A stretch of DNA of 64,000 nt from Tamlana flava (lineage in GTDB: Bacteria; Bacteroidota; Bacteroidia; Flavobacteriales; Flavobacteriaceae): the NCBI RefSeq assembly GCF_041287255.1, contig NZ_JBGGTX010000002.1:434001-498000 (forward strand). Direction: 5' to 3'. The translations under genes and the position numbers were made by a program. The notes beneath the pieces are model-generated. The model had not been told where the DNA came from. It did not search any database and was given only the letters and a program-made list of their open reading frames with translations. This document shows positions 9,042 to 17,427 of the stretch, piece after piece. Each line of letters begins with the position of its first letter. Position 1 is the first letter of the stretch.

Positions 9042-9115
9042 GTCATTCCTGCGAATGCAGGAATCTCACAATTTGAATATCAATAAAATAGATTCCGCAT
9101 CAAGTGCGGAATGAC
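9042..9115. repeat. Double-hairpin dispersed repeat inside the atp operon
   Basis: Two palindromes in a row, ATTCCTGC-GAAT-GCAGGAAT and ATTCCGCA-TCAAG-TGCGGAAT, enclosed by outer arms GTCATTCC and GGAATGAC. This matches the short imperfect repeat seen between genes in many flavobacterial genomes. It occupies nearly all of the atpA-atpG gap and ends 10 nt before atpG. A one-arm relative lies at 16810-16829. Confidence 0.75.
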
Positions 9116-9124
9116 AAAAAGGAT

Positions 9125-9985
9125 ATGGCAAACTTAAAAGAAATACGTAACAGAATATCATCGGTATCTTCAACAATGCAGATAACCAGTGCCATGAAAA
9201 TGGTGTCGGCTGCAAAGTTAAAGAAAGCTCAAGATGCTATTACTGCAATGCGACCATATGCAGATAAGTTAACTGAACTTTTACAAAGTTTAAGTGCCAC
9301 TTTAGATGCAGACTCTGGAAGCAAGTTTTCTACGCAGCGTGAAGTGAAAAAGGTGCTCATAGTTGCTGTAACCTCCAACAGAGGTTTGGCAGGTGCATTC
9401 AACTCAAACGTTATTAAGGAAGTTAACAGATTAACTTCTCAAACTTATGCCAACCAAGAGGTTTCTTATTTGGCAATAGGGAAAAAGGGAAACGATGCGT
9501 TTAAAAAAACCAACAAGGTTATTGCCAACAATAGCGCTGTTTTTGACGATTTAACTTTTGAAAATGTAGCTGAGATAGCACAACTTTTAATGGATAAGTT
9601 TGTTGAAGGTGAGTTTGATAAAATTGAAATTGTTTACAACAGTTTTAAAAATGCAGCGACACAAATTGTTTTAACTGAGCAGTTTTTACCAATTGTACCA
9701 ATTGAAAGTGATGTTAACGTTAATGCCGACTATATTTTTGAACCTTCAAAAGCAGAGATTGTTGAACAATTAATTCCAAAGTCATTAAAAACGCAATTGT
9801 ACAAAAGCGTTAGAGATTCTTTTGCTTCAGAACATGGTGCACGTATGACAGCCATGCACAAAGCAACCGATAATGCTAAGGAGTTAAGAGACCAGCTTAA
9901 ATTAACTTATAATAAAGCACGTCAGGCCGCGATTACCAACGAAATCCTTGAAATTGTTGGTGGTGCTGAAGCTTTGAATAATTAG
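9125..9985 (+). CDS. atpG: ATP synthase F1 subunit gamma
   Basis: 286 residues from the ATG at 9125. The N-terminal motif ANLKEIRNRI and SAMKMVSAAKLKKAQ and the C-terminal stretch with ARMTAMHKATDNAKEL are the paired coiled-coil helices of the rotor shaft. An in-frame upstream start at 9104 would add seven residues encoded by the dispersed repeat and is unlikely. Last gene of this operon. Confidence 0.95.
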   Translation: MANLKEIRNRISSVSSTMQITSAMKMVSAAKLKKAQDAITAMRPYADKLTELLQSLSATLDADSGSKFSTQREVKKVLIVAVTSNRGLAGAFNSNVIKEVNRLTSQTYANQEVSYLAIGKKGNDAFKKTNKVIANNSAVFDDLTFENVAEIAQLLMDKFVEGEFDKIEIVYNSFKNAATQIVLTEQFLPIVPIESDVNVNADYIFEPSKAEIVEQLIPKSLKTQLYKSVRDSFASEHGARMTAMHKATDNAKELRDQLKLTYNKARQAAITNEILEIVGGAEALNN

Positions 9986-10000
9986 ATTTTTAATGCTAAC

Positions 10001-10027
10001 GGTCAGGCTGAGCGCAATCGAAGCCTC
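10001..10027. repeat. Short dispersed repeat after atpG
   Basis: A GGTCAGGCTGAGCGCAATCG followed by AAGCCTC resembles the GTCAGGCTGAGCG..GTCGAAGCC intergenic repeat common in Bacteroidota genomes. It lies between atpG and the operon terminator. Assigned from memory of the family, not from a second copy in this window. Confidence 0.5.
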
Positions 10028-10057
10028 ATTTTTAGCATCTCATCAAAACATATAAAT

Positions 10058-10084
10058 CAAGCCTCACTTTTGTGGGGCTTTTTT
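10058..10084 (+). terminator. Intrinsic terminator of the atp operon
   Basis: Stem AGCCTCAC with GTGGGGCT (one G-T pair), loop TTTT, followed by TTTTTT. It is the first terminator after atpG and precedes an independent promoter for the next gene. Confidence 0.8.
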
Positions 10085-10118
10085 AGTCCTGTCTTTAATT
10101 AATCGAATAGCATTATAA

Positions 10119-10126
10119 TATCTTTG
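10119..10126 (+). promoter_or_regulatory. Candidate -10 box for the flippase gene
   Basis: TATCTTTG matches TAnnTTTG exactly and lies 48 nt before the TTG start at 10175, after the atp terminator. The -33 region is poorly conserved. Confidence 0.5.
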
Positions 10127-10174
10127 CTTCACGTTTTGTAAAAACGTATTTTTAGCCATATAAATAGCCTTTAA

Positions 10175-11638
10175 TTGAGCGGACTCAAATCATTATTCAA
10201 ACAAACATTTATATATGGGTTAGCCACTGTGCTACCACGAATGTTGAGTTTTTTGCTAGTACGACTGCATACCGATGAAAGCGTTTTAAAATCGGTAGCA
10301 GATTATGGCGATGTTTCCCTTATATTTTCATACTTCGTTTTGTTCAATGTTATTTTGGCATATGGTATGGAAACAGCTTTTTTCAGGTTTTTTAACAAGG
10401 AAGAGGATAAGGCCAAAGTTGTTGGAACCTCATCTATTTCACTTATTGTTTCTTCATTGGGCTTTTTTGCATTAGCCTTGTTTTTTCAGGATAGTATTGC
10501 GAACGTTACCGATATAAAACCAGAATACATCAATTTGGTCATCTGGATTTTATTCTTGGATGCCTTAGTAATTATTCCGTTTGCTTGGTTAAGGGCAAGG
10601 GCAAAGCCAATAAAATATGCGGTAATTAAAATTTTAAATGTTGTTATCAACTTAGGTTTAAACCTGTTTTTGCTTTTGTGGTTGAAGGATTTAGCTCAAG
10701 ACGGAACGGTTTTCAGCTTTATTTACAAACCAAATTACGAAATCAACTACATCTTTATAGCTAACTTGGTGGCAAGTGCCGTTACATTGTTGTTAATGCT
10801 TCCTTTTTATCTAAGGGTGAAATATACGTTCAACACGATACTTTGGAAAAGCATGATGCGATACGCATTTCCAGTCTTAATTGCAGGGGTAGCTTTTTCC
10901 ATTAACGAAACATTCGATAGAATTTTATTGGATAAATTACTTCCTGAAAGTATTGCAAAAAAAGATATTGGGATGTATTCGGCCTGCTATAAGTTGGCTT
11001 TGTTCATGACACTTTTTGCAACGGCCTATCGTTTGGGCATTGAACCTTTCTTTTTCAGTCATGCTAAGACTACCAACCCACAAAAAAATTATGCTAGGGT
11101 ATTGGAGTTTTTTGTTGTTTTTGGCTCTGTAATATTGCTTACGGTAGTTGTTTTTGCCGATGTTTTAAAAGTAATTTTTATTGGAGATGAAGCCTATTGG
11201 AAAGCCATGTGGATAGTGCCCATTATATTGATTGCAAATTTCTGTTTGGGTATCTATCACAACCTTTCAGTATGGTATAAAATAACCGACCGTACCAAAT
11301 TTGGGGCTTATATTTCGGTTTTCGGAGCCCTGTTAACCCTTGCATTAAACTTTTGGCTAATTCCAGTAATGAGCTACAAAGGGTCGGCAATTGCAACTTT
11401 AACCGCATATGCCGCAATGATGTTTTTGTCGTTTTACTTTGGAAGAAAATATTATCCCATTCCATATAATTTGAAAAAAATAATGTTGTATTTAACAGTT
11501 TCCTCAGGCTTATCCATATTTATGTTTTATTCCCGATTTAGGGGCAATTACACTATGGGAATCGCACTCTTAATTGTATTTTTGGGAATCGTTTATTTTT
11601 CAGAAAGAAATACAATAAAACAATTATTAAAAAGATAA
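10175..11638 (+). CDS. Polysaccharide flippase (Wzx/MurJ-like, MATE superfamily)
   Basis: 487 residues with about 12-14 transmembrane helices. The N-terminal SGLKSLFKQTFIYGLATVLP and the central FDRILLDKLLP loop are typical of the O-antigen/polysaccharide exporter branch (RfbX/Wzx). It would flip a lipid-linked glycan across the inner membrane. It starts at TTG. The dut gene follows after one base and a sugar nucleotidyltransferase after that, supporting a glycan-related role. A lipid II flippase role cannot be excluded. Confidence 0.82.
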   Translation: MSGLKSLFKQTFIYGLATVLPRMLSFLLVRLHTDESVLKSVADYGDVSLIFSYFVLFNVILAYGMETAFFRFFNKEEDKAKVVGTSSISLIVSSLGFFALALFFQDSIANVTDIKPEYINLVIWILFLDALVIIPFAWLRARAKPIKYAVIKILNVVINLGLNLFLLLWLKDLAQDGTVFSFIYKPNYEINYIFIANLVASAVTLLLMLPFYLRVKYTFNTILWKSMMRYAFPVLIAGVAFSINETFDRILLDKLLPESIAKKDIGMYSACYKLALFMTLFATAYRLGIEPFFFSHAKTTNPQKNYARVLEFFVVFGSVILLTVVVFADVLKVIFIGDEAYWKAMWIVPIILIANFCLGIYHNLSVWYKITDRTKFGAYISVFGALLTLALNFWLIPVMSYKGSAIATLTAYAAMMFLSFYFGRKYYPIPYNLKKIMLYLTVSSGLSIFMFYSRFRGNYTMGIALLIVFLGIVYFSERNTIKQLLKR

Positions 11639-11639
11639 C

Positions 11640-12074
11640 ATGCAAATTAAAATAATCAATAAATCCAGTCATGATTTACCGCACTACGAAACCATTGCCT
11701 CTGCGGGTATGGATTTACGTGCTAATCTCTCGGAGCCAAGAATCTTAAAGCCTTTAGAAAGGACCATTGTTGGCACAGGCCTTTTTATAGAATTGCCAAT
11801 AGGTTTTGAAGCACAAGTAAGACCAAGAAGTGGTTTGGCAGCCAAAAAAGGCATAACCGTTTTAAATGCACCTGGCACTGTCGATGCTGATTATAGAGGC
11901 GAAATAGGTGTGATTATGGTTAACCTTTCCAACGAAGAATTTACCATAAATAATGGCGAACGCATTGCGCAATTGATTGTAGCAAAACATGAACGTGCGG
12001 AATGGCTTCAAGTTCAAGAACTTTCAGAAACTGCTCGAGGTGAAGGTGGTTTTGGAAGCACAGGAGTGAAATAA
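11640..12074 (+). CDS. dut: dUTP diphosphatase
   Basis: 144 residues, the usual length of trimeric dUTPases. The five motifs are present: AGMDLRA, RPRSGLA, the uracil-binding GTVDADYRGEIGV, ERIAQLIV and the C-terminal P-loop-like RGEGGFGSTG. It hydrolyses dUTP to dUMP and pyrophosphate, keeping uracil out of DNA and feeding dTMP synthesis. It follows the flippase stop by one base, so it is in the same transcript. Confidence 0.96.
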   Translation: MQIKIINKSSHDLPHYETIASAGMDLRANLSEPRILKPLERTIVGTGLFIELPIGFEAQVRPRSGLAAKKGITVLNAPGTVDADYRGEIGVIMVNLSNEEFTINNGERIAQLIVAKHERAEWLQVQELSETARGEGGFGSTGVK

Positions 12075-12100
12075 AAAATAAACGAATCAACTTTTAAAAA

Positions 12101-13120
12101 ATGAAAATAATAGTCCCAATGGCTGGTCGAGGATCACGATTACGCCCGCATAGTTTAACCGTACCAAAACCGTTAATACCTGTTGCAGGACAACCTATTG
12201 TGCATCGATTGGTAAAAGATATTGCCAAAGTGTTAAAACAGCCTATTGATGAGATTGCTTTTGTTTTGGGTGACCCTGCTTGGTTTGGCGACGATGTAGT
12301 TTCTAGTTTACAAGATTTAGCCAAAAGTTTGGGAGCTAAAGCGTCTATTTATCGTCAAGATAAACCGTTGGGTACCGGGCATGCCATTATGTGTGCAAAA
12401 CCTTCTCTTTCAGGTCCAGCGGTAATTGCCTATGCCGATACGTTAATTCGCGCAGAATTTGATTTGGACCCTGAAGCCGATAGTGTAATTTGGACCAAAC
12501 AAGTTGATAATCCAGAAGCTTATGGCGTGGTAAAACTTAATGATAAACAAGAAATTCTTGAGCTTGTTGAAAAGCCGAAAACCTTTGTGAGTGACCAGGC
12601 GGTTATAGGTATTTACTATTTTAAAGATGTGGCGGTTTTAAAAGGAAAATTACAAGAAATTCTTGATGAAAACGTTATGAATGGTGGTGAATACCAAATT
12701 AACGATGGCATCAAACGCATGATGGCCGATGGCAAAATTTTTAAAACAGGTACTGTGGATGAGTGGATGGATTGTGGAAACAAAGTCATAACCATTGAAA
12801 CTAATCAACGCATGTTAGGGTTTTTAAAAGATGATGGCGATGAGCAATTGGTTGCAGATTCTGTTAAATTGGAGAATTCAAAAATTATTGAACCATGTTT
12901 TATAGGGGAAAACGTGCTACTTAAAAACACAATAGTTGGGCCTTTTGTTTCAATTGGGAAAGACTGTATTATAGAAAATTCAAACGTTAAAAATAGCTTA
13001 ATCCAAACCCACACTATCATCAAAAATGCTAAATTGGATAATGCAATGATTGGCAATCATGTAGAATATAACGGAGAATTCACAAGTGTGAGTATCGGTG
13101 ATTATTCAGTTTTGGAATAA
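12101..13120 (+). CDS. Sugar-phosphate nucleotidyltransferase with C-terminal hexapeptide repeats
   Basis: 339 residues. The N-terminal half is an NTP-transferase: the signature MAGRGSRLRPHSLTVPKPLIP gives the G-x-G-(S/T)-R-L-(R/x)-P-x-T motif and KPL, and VEKPK follows later. The C-terminal third (from about 250) has isoleucine-led left-handed beta-helix repeats (ENVLLKNTIVGPFVSIGKDC, IIENSNVKNSLI). This layout fits glucose-1-phosphate thymidylyl- or uridylyltransferase-like enzymes, but the nucleotide and sugar are not decided by the sequence. It lies in a putative envelope-glycan cluster. Confidence 0.85.
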   Translation: MKIIVPMAGRGSRLRPHSLTVPKPLIPVAGQPIVHRLVKDIAKVLKQPIDEIAFVLGDPAWFGDDVVSSLQDLAKSLGAKASIYRQDKPLGTGHAIMCAKPSLSGPAVIAYADTLIRAEFDLDPEADSVIWTKQVDNPEAYGVVKLNDKQEILELVEKPKTFVSDQAVIGIYYFKDVAVLKGKLQEILDENVMNGGEYQINDGIKRMMADGKIFKTGTVDEWMDCGNKVITIETNQRMLGFLKDDGDEQLVADSVKLENSKIIEPCFIGENVLLKNTIVGPFVSIGKDCIIENSNVKNSLIQTHTIIKNAKLDNAMIGNHVEYNGEFTSVSIGDYSVLE

Positions 13121-13139
13121 GATTTGTAATTAATAGATT

Positions 13140-13454
13140 ATGTACATTGTTCTTTACAGATTTGAAGTCAAGTTAAATGAGTCTGAAAGCTTTGAAAAAG
13201 GCTGGGCAGGATTGACCAATTTGATTTATACACACGAAGGAAGTTCGGGGTCTCGTTTACATAAAAAATCAGAAACCGAGTATATGGCCTATGCACAATG
13301 GCCAAATAAAAATAAATTTGAGACCGCAGGAGACAATTTGCCTGAAAAAGCAGAAGAATTTGGGGAATTAATGAGAACATCGTGTTCTAAAATAGATATA
13401 TTGAACAAGTTTGATGTAGTGAATGATTTACTTGCGGAAAAACCATATGAATAA
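13140..13454 (+). CDS. Antibiotic-biosynthesis-monooxygenase-like (dimeric alpha-beta barrel) protein
   Basis: 104 residues. MYIVLYRFEVKLNESESFEKGW resembles the opening strand-helix of ABM-fold proteins, with SGSRLHKKSETEYMAYAQWP as a later strand pair. The fold covers small monooxygenases and many proteins of unknown function. No catalytic residue can be pointed to. Its end overlaps the next gene by 8 nt, so it is in an operon with the TPR protein. Confidence 0.6.
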   Translation: MYIVLYRFEVKLNESESFEKGWAGLTNLIYTHEGSSGSRLHKKSETEYMAYAQWPNKNKFETAGDNLPEKAEEFGELMRTSCSKIDILNKFDVVNDLLAEKPYE

Positions 13455-14811
13455 AAAAAGCTTCTCTATAGTTGTTTTCTTTTTAGGAATATTTTTTGTT
13501 TCGCAGGTGAACTATGCCCAAGTTGATTTCAACAAAAAACCTGATGATAACTTAGGAAACAATGAAGATGATTTTCAAGAGATGTTCTACGAAGGTTTAA
13601 AAGAAAAGGCTATTGAAAATTACGATAAGGCCGCTGAAGCATTTTTAAAATGTATAGAAATTGATAAATCCGTTGCTGTTGTTTATTTTGAAATGGGCAA
13701 ATGCTACATAAAACTAAAGAATTTTGGTGCAGCCGAAGATGCCTTAAAAGAAGCCGTGCGTCTGACTCCAGATAATGAATGGTATCTGGACGAACTATAT
13801 GGTTTCTATGTATCGCAAAACGATCATGATAGAGCGATAAAAACGGTTAAGCAATTGGTAAAGTATCACCCAGATTATAAGGAGGATTTGGCATCACTAT
13901 ACCTACAGACCCAAAAGTATGATAAGGCTTTGGAGATTTTGGATGAACTGGATGCTGAATTTGGAATTTCATTGAGCAGGGACATCATGCGAAATAGAAT
14001 TTACGAAGCAACCGGACGCAAAAAGGATCAAATTAAAAATTTAAAAGAACGCGTTGAAAATAATCCGGAAAAGGAATCAAATTATTTGGCATTGATTTTC
14101 CGTTATAGTGAAAACAATGAAAAAGATAAGGCTTTTGAAACCGCAAAAGAGCTTCTTAAAATCAATCCCAATTCCCAATTAGTTCATTTAGCGCTGTACA
14201 AATTTTATTTGGATGATAATGATGCTGAAAAGGCTATTGAATCCATGAAAATAGTCGTAAAAAGCAACGAGATTAAACCAGAGGCCAAGTTGAAGGTATT
14301 GACCGATTTTGTGAAGTTCGTCGGTGAACATCCAGAGTATGAAGAAGATTTAATTCAGGCTACGGCTATGGTTAGCGATGCGAATAACAGTAAAACCGTT
14401 ATTGAATTTGGACAGTATTATTTGGCGAAAAACAATAAAGAAAAAGCCTTGGAGTATTTTGAGGCGGCCTTAAAATTAGAGCCCAACAATTTTGGGGTTT
14501 TGCGCAATGTGATGTTGTTGTATATTGATTTGAAGAAGTTTGATTTAGCAAAAGCTAAAAGTAGCGAATCTCTTGAAAAGTACCCTTCACAGCCTTTATT
14601 TTACCTCATAAATGGGGTGGCGTTAAATGAATTGAATCAGCCTAAAAAGGCCCTTGAATCTTTAGAAATGGGATTGGACTTCATTATTGAAAACCCAAAA
14701 ATGGAGGCGGATTTTTATCATCAATTAAGCAGGGCATACACACTTTTAAACAATACAATCAAGGCAAAAACGTTTAGTGAAAAGGCGAAACAAATAGAAC
14801 CCCAAAACTAA
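13447..14811 (+). CDS. Secreted/periplasmic TPR protein
   Basis: 454 residues from the ATG at 13447. The upstream in-frame start at 13423 would bury the signal peptide, so I reject it. The signal peptide (about residues 1-26, ending VNYAQ) is followed by tetratricopeptide repeats over most of the chain, for example AVVYFEMGKCYIKLKNFGAA and KALEYFEAALKLEPNNFGVL. TPRs are protein scaffolds. The following DUF4292 lipoprotein and EnvC-type protein suggest an envelope role. The stop overlaps the next ATG (TAATG). Confidence 0.82.
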   Translation: MNKKSFSIVVFFLGIFFVSQVNYAQVDFNKKPDDNLGNNEDDFQEMFYEGLKEKAIENYDKAAEAFLKCIEIDKSVAVVYFEMGKCYIKLKNFGAAEDALKEAVRLTPDNEWYLDELYGFYVSQNDHDRAIKTVKQLVKYHPDYKEDLASLYLQTQKYDKALEILDELDAEFGISLSRDIMRNRIYEATGRKKDQIKNLKERVENNPEKESNYLALIFRYSENNEKDKAFETAKELLKINPNSQLVHLALYKFYLDDNDAEKAIESMKIVVKSNEIKPEAKLKVLTDFVKFVGEHPEYEEDLIQATAMVSDANNSKTVIEFGQYYLAKNNKEKALEYFEAALKLEPNNFGVLRNVMLLYIDLKKFDLAKAKSSESLEKYPSQPLFYLINGVALNELNQPKKALESLEMGLDFIIENPKMEADFYHQLSRAYTLLNNTIKAKTFSEKAKQIEPQN

Positions 14812-15578
14812 TGCACAAAATCTCATCTACTTTTCTAATCCTTTTGGCACTGCTGCTGTTCAATTGTAAATCTGCAAATACAATTGGCAAAGGCGAAGCA
14901 GATTATAACCTATCTACAAAGCAATTGATAAAAGCCAATGCAAAGCAGGTAGCGGTTTTTAAAACGCTTCAAGCACGGCTTAAAATAACCTATACCGATA
15001 ATGGAAAATCACAAACCCATTCTGTAAACTTTAGGGCAAAAAAGGATGAAGCACTTTGGATAAATGCCTCGTTTTCGGTAATCAGGGCATTGGTTACTCC
15101 AGAAAAAGTGAGTTTTTATAATAAATTGGATAACACCTATTTTGATGGTGATTATAAATATTTAAGCAGTTTGTTGGGCACAGAATTCGACTTTCACAAG
15201 GTTCAAAATCTATTGTTGGGTGAAACCATATACAATCTAAAAGATGGCGATTATAAGGCCTCGGTTGATGATGGGGCTTATGTGGTACAACCCAAAAACC
15301 AACGCGAACTTTTTGAAATATTCTTTTTACTGAATCCTTCAAATTTCAAGGTGAAGTCACAACAAATTTCACAGCCCAAAGAGCTTAGGCATTTACAAAT
15401 AGATTATATGGCGTATCAAGATGTTGAGAAACAGATTTTACCAGAGTTAATCAAAGTAATTGCTGTTGAGGCCAATGAAGAAATGCAAATTGCTTTGGAG
15501 TTTAAAAATGTAACGCTAAATGAAGATTTAAGATTTCCGTTTAAAATACCATCTGGGTTTAAACTCATAGAACTTTAA
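14811..15578 (+). CDS. DUF4292-family lipoprotein
   Basis: 255 residues with a lipoprotein signal peptide (lipobox LLFNC, Cys19). The body, with SVNFRAKKDEALWINASF, resembles the LolA/LolB-like fold described for DUF4292 proteins of Flavobacteriia. LolB-like function in lipoprotein transport would be attractive but is inference. It sits between the TPR protein and the EnvC-type protein, overlapping both by one base or directly abutting, so the three are coupled. Confidence 0.75.
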   Translation: MHKISSTFLILLALLLFNCKSANTIGKGEADYNLSTKQLIKANAKQVAVFKTLQARLKITYTDNGKSQTHSVNFRAKKDEALWINASFSVIRALVTPEKVSFYNKLDNTYFDGDYKYLSSLLGTEFDFHKVQNLLLGETIYNLKDGDYKASVDDGAYVVQPKNQRELFEIFFLLNPSNFKVKSQQISQPKELRHLQIDYMAYQDVEKQILPELIKVIAVEANEEMQIALEFKNVTLNEDLRFPFKIPSGFKLIEL

Positions 15579-16807
15579 TGGCGTACAAAAACCCTTTATA
15601 TAAAATACTTTTAATTATTGCCTTTACCTTGGTTGGCGGCATAGTTTTTTCGCAAAACAATAAACAAAAGCAGCTTGAAACCCGTCGACAAGAATTACGC
15701 AGGGAAATTCAAAAAATAAATGAATTGCGTAACGAAAATCAGTCCAAGGCTAAATCCCAGTTGTCGTTAATTGAAGATTTCAACTATAAAATAAGTGTGC
15801 TTTCCAATTTGATTAAAGTGACGAATCAACAAGCCAACCTATTGACTCGTGAGATTAATGCTAATCAAAACAAAATTTCAGATTTACGAGACGAATTAAA
15901 GGCTTTAAAGGAAGATTATGCAGGCATGATTGTAAAGTCGTACAAAAGCAAAAACCAACAAAGCAGGATTATGTTTTTGTTGTCTTCTAACAACTTTAAG
16001 CAGGCATACAAGCGTTTGCAATACATTAAGCAGTATTCAGACCACCAAAAGAAACAGGGTGAAACTATAAAGCTTAAAACGGAAGAACTGCAATTGACTA
16101 ACAGCCGTTTGTTAAAACAGCAAGAAGAAAAGAGAGTACTGATTTCCGAAAACCGTGAGGTGCAAAAGACTTTAGAGGAAGAGCGAAAACAGCATGAAAC
16201 GGTAATGGCTTCGATTAAAAAGGACTTAAATAAATATACCGCTCAGATTAAGGAAAAGCAGAAAGAAGCTGATAGAATTGATGATGAGATAGACCGAATT
16301 ATTAAGGCCGCTATTGCAAAATCGAATGAAAAAGCTGGAAAGCCAGCCTCATCAAGAAGTTTTGCATTAACCGCCGAAGAAGCCGTTTTGGCTTCAAATT
16401 TTGTGTCGAACAAAGGTAAATTACCTTGGCCAGTTGAGAGAGGTATTGTTCGTTTAGGCTATGGCACACAACCACACCCTATAAACAAATCGTTGACCAT
16501 AAAAAGCAATGGAGTGCGCATTGCTACTGAAAAGGGTGCTATAGCAAGAGCTGTTTTTGATGGCGAGGTAAGTGAAATTTTGAAGATGAAACATGTAAAC
16601 CCCATCGTGATGATTCGTCATGGAAATTATTTAACCATCTACAAGAATTTATCGGAGGTTTATGTAAAGAAGGGTGATAAGGTAAAAACCAAGCAAGAAA
16701 TAGGGAAGGTTTTTACAAACCCGAGCAACGGAGAAACTATATTGAGTTTTACGATATCAAAAGGCTTTGTTACCGAAAACCCAGGAAGTTGGATTTATAA
16801 AATGTAA
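15578..16807 (+). CDS. EnvC-type murein hydrolase activator (coiled coil plus LytM/M23 domain)
   Basis: 409 residues: signal peptide (about 1-25), a long coiled coil (about 30-250) rich in K, E, Q and L, and a C-terminal LytM-type domain (about 290-405). The normal M23 zinc ligands are not obvious: in the places of HxxxD and HxH I see RLGYGTQPHPINKS and MIRHGNYLTIYKNLSEV. This degenerate site fits EnvC, which activates amidases rather than cutting peptidoglycan itself. It would act at the septum in the periplasm. Confidence 0.85.
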   Translation: MAYKNPLYKILLIIAFTLVGGIVFSQNNKQKQLETRRQELRREIQKINELRNENQSKAKSQLSLIEDFNYKISVLSNLIKVTNQQANLLTREINANQNKISDLRDELKALKEDYAGMIVKSYKSKNQQSRIMFLLSSNNFKQAYKRLQYIKQYSDHQKKQGETIKLKTEELQLTNSRLLKQQEEKRVLISENREVQKTLEEERKQHETVMASIKKDLNKYTAQIKEKQKEADRIDDEIDRIIKAAIAKSNEKAGKPASSRSFALTAEEAVLASNFVSNKGKLPWPVERGIVRLGYGTQPHPINKSLTIKSNGVRIATEKGAIARAVFDGEVSEILKMKHVNPIVMIRHGNYLTIYKNLSEVYVKKGDKVKTKQEIGKVFTNPSNGETILSFTISKGFVTENPGSWIYKM

Positions 16808-16809
16808 TA

Positions 16810-16829
16810 ATTCCTTCGAAAGCAGGAAT
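16810..16829. repeat. Single-arm copy of dispersed repeat
   Basis: ATTCCTTCGAAAGCAGGAAT is a near-palindrome differing slightly from the first arm of the 9042-9115 repeat. It lies between two convergent genes and may act as a transcription or RNA-stability barrier for both. Confidence 0.5.
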
Positions 16830-16838
16830 CTAATAATA

Positions 16839-17348
16839 CTACTCAAACAACGCTTTCAACTCACTAGCCTCAGAAGGTTTTATTTTTCCAGCTAACAACA
16901 AACTCAATTGCTTACGGCGTAATGCGGCCGCATAGCGTTCTTTTTCTAAATCGGTTTCAGGAAGTACTTCAGGCACGGCAACGGGTTTACCAGTATCATC
17001 TACGGCAACAAAAGTGTAAATAGCTTCGTTGGCTTTTGTTTTGTTGCCAGATTCACGGTCTTCTATCCAAACATCGATAAACACTTCAATCGAGGTTTTA
17101 AAAGCTCGAGAAACTTTAGCTTCAACTGTTACAACACTTCCCAATGGAACCGCACGACTAAAAGCCACATGGTTTACCGAAGCGGTTACCACAATACGTC
17201 TGCTATGGCGACGGGCAGAAATACTGGCTGCGCGATCCATACGGGCCAATAATTCACCACCAAACAAATTGTTTAATGGATTGGTTTCACCGGGTAAAAC
17301 CATATCGGTTAAAATAGTTTTGCTTTGTTCTGGAGTCCTCGCTTGCAT
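16839..17348 (-). CDS. Acyl-CoA thioesterase, hotdog fold (YciA-like)
   Basis: 169 residues. The hotdog core includes NPLNNLFGGELLARMDRAAS, with the catalytic-acid-containing N..GG..L..D pattern of the YciA/BACH group, and VTASVNHVAFSRAVPLGSVV. It hydrolyses acyl-CoA to fatty acid and CoA in the cytoplasm; the chain-length preference is not visible. It has its own promoter and is convergent with the EnvC-type gene. Confidence 0.88.
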   Translation of the reverse strand: MQARTPEQSKTILTDMVLPGETNPLNNLFGGELLARMDRAASISARRHSRRIVVTASVNHVAFSRAVPLGSVVTVEAKVSRAFKTSIEVFIDVWIEDRESGNKTKANEAIYTFVAVDDTGKPVAVPEVLPETDLEKERYAAALRRKQLSLLLAGKIKPSEASELKALFE

Positions 17349-17368
17349 CTTATTGTGTTTTAATGCCG

Positions 17369-17376
17369 CAAAGGTA
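17369..17376 (-). promoter_or_regulatory. -10 box of the thioesterase gene
   Basis: On the minus strand TACCTTTG followed by GCGG is an exact TAnnTTTG match 20 nt before the ATG at 17348. No clear -33 box. Confidence 0.55.
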
Positions 17377-17427
17377 AAAGGAATTTGGGATTTTGTTAAG
17401 AATTATAGGAGATAAATGGATTTATAA

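Noticed and set aside
9104..9985. Earlier start for atpG
   Set aside because: The added residues are encoded by the dispersed repeat, and the conserved gamma N-terminus begins at 9125.
15578..16807. Active M23 endopeptidase
   Set aside because: The usual zinc ligands of LytM enzymes cannot be located, so an EnvC-like activator is the better reading.
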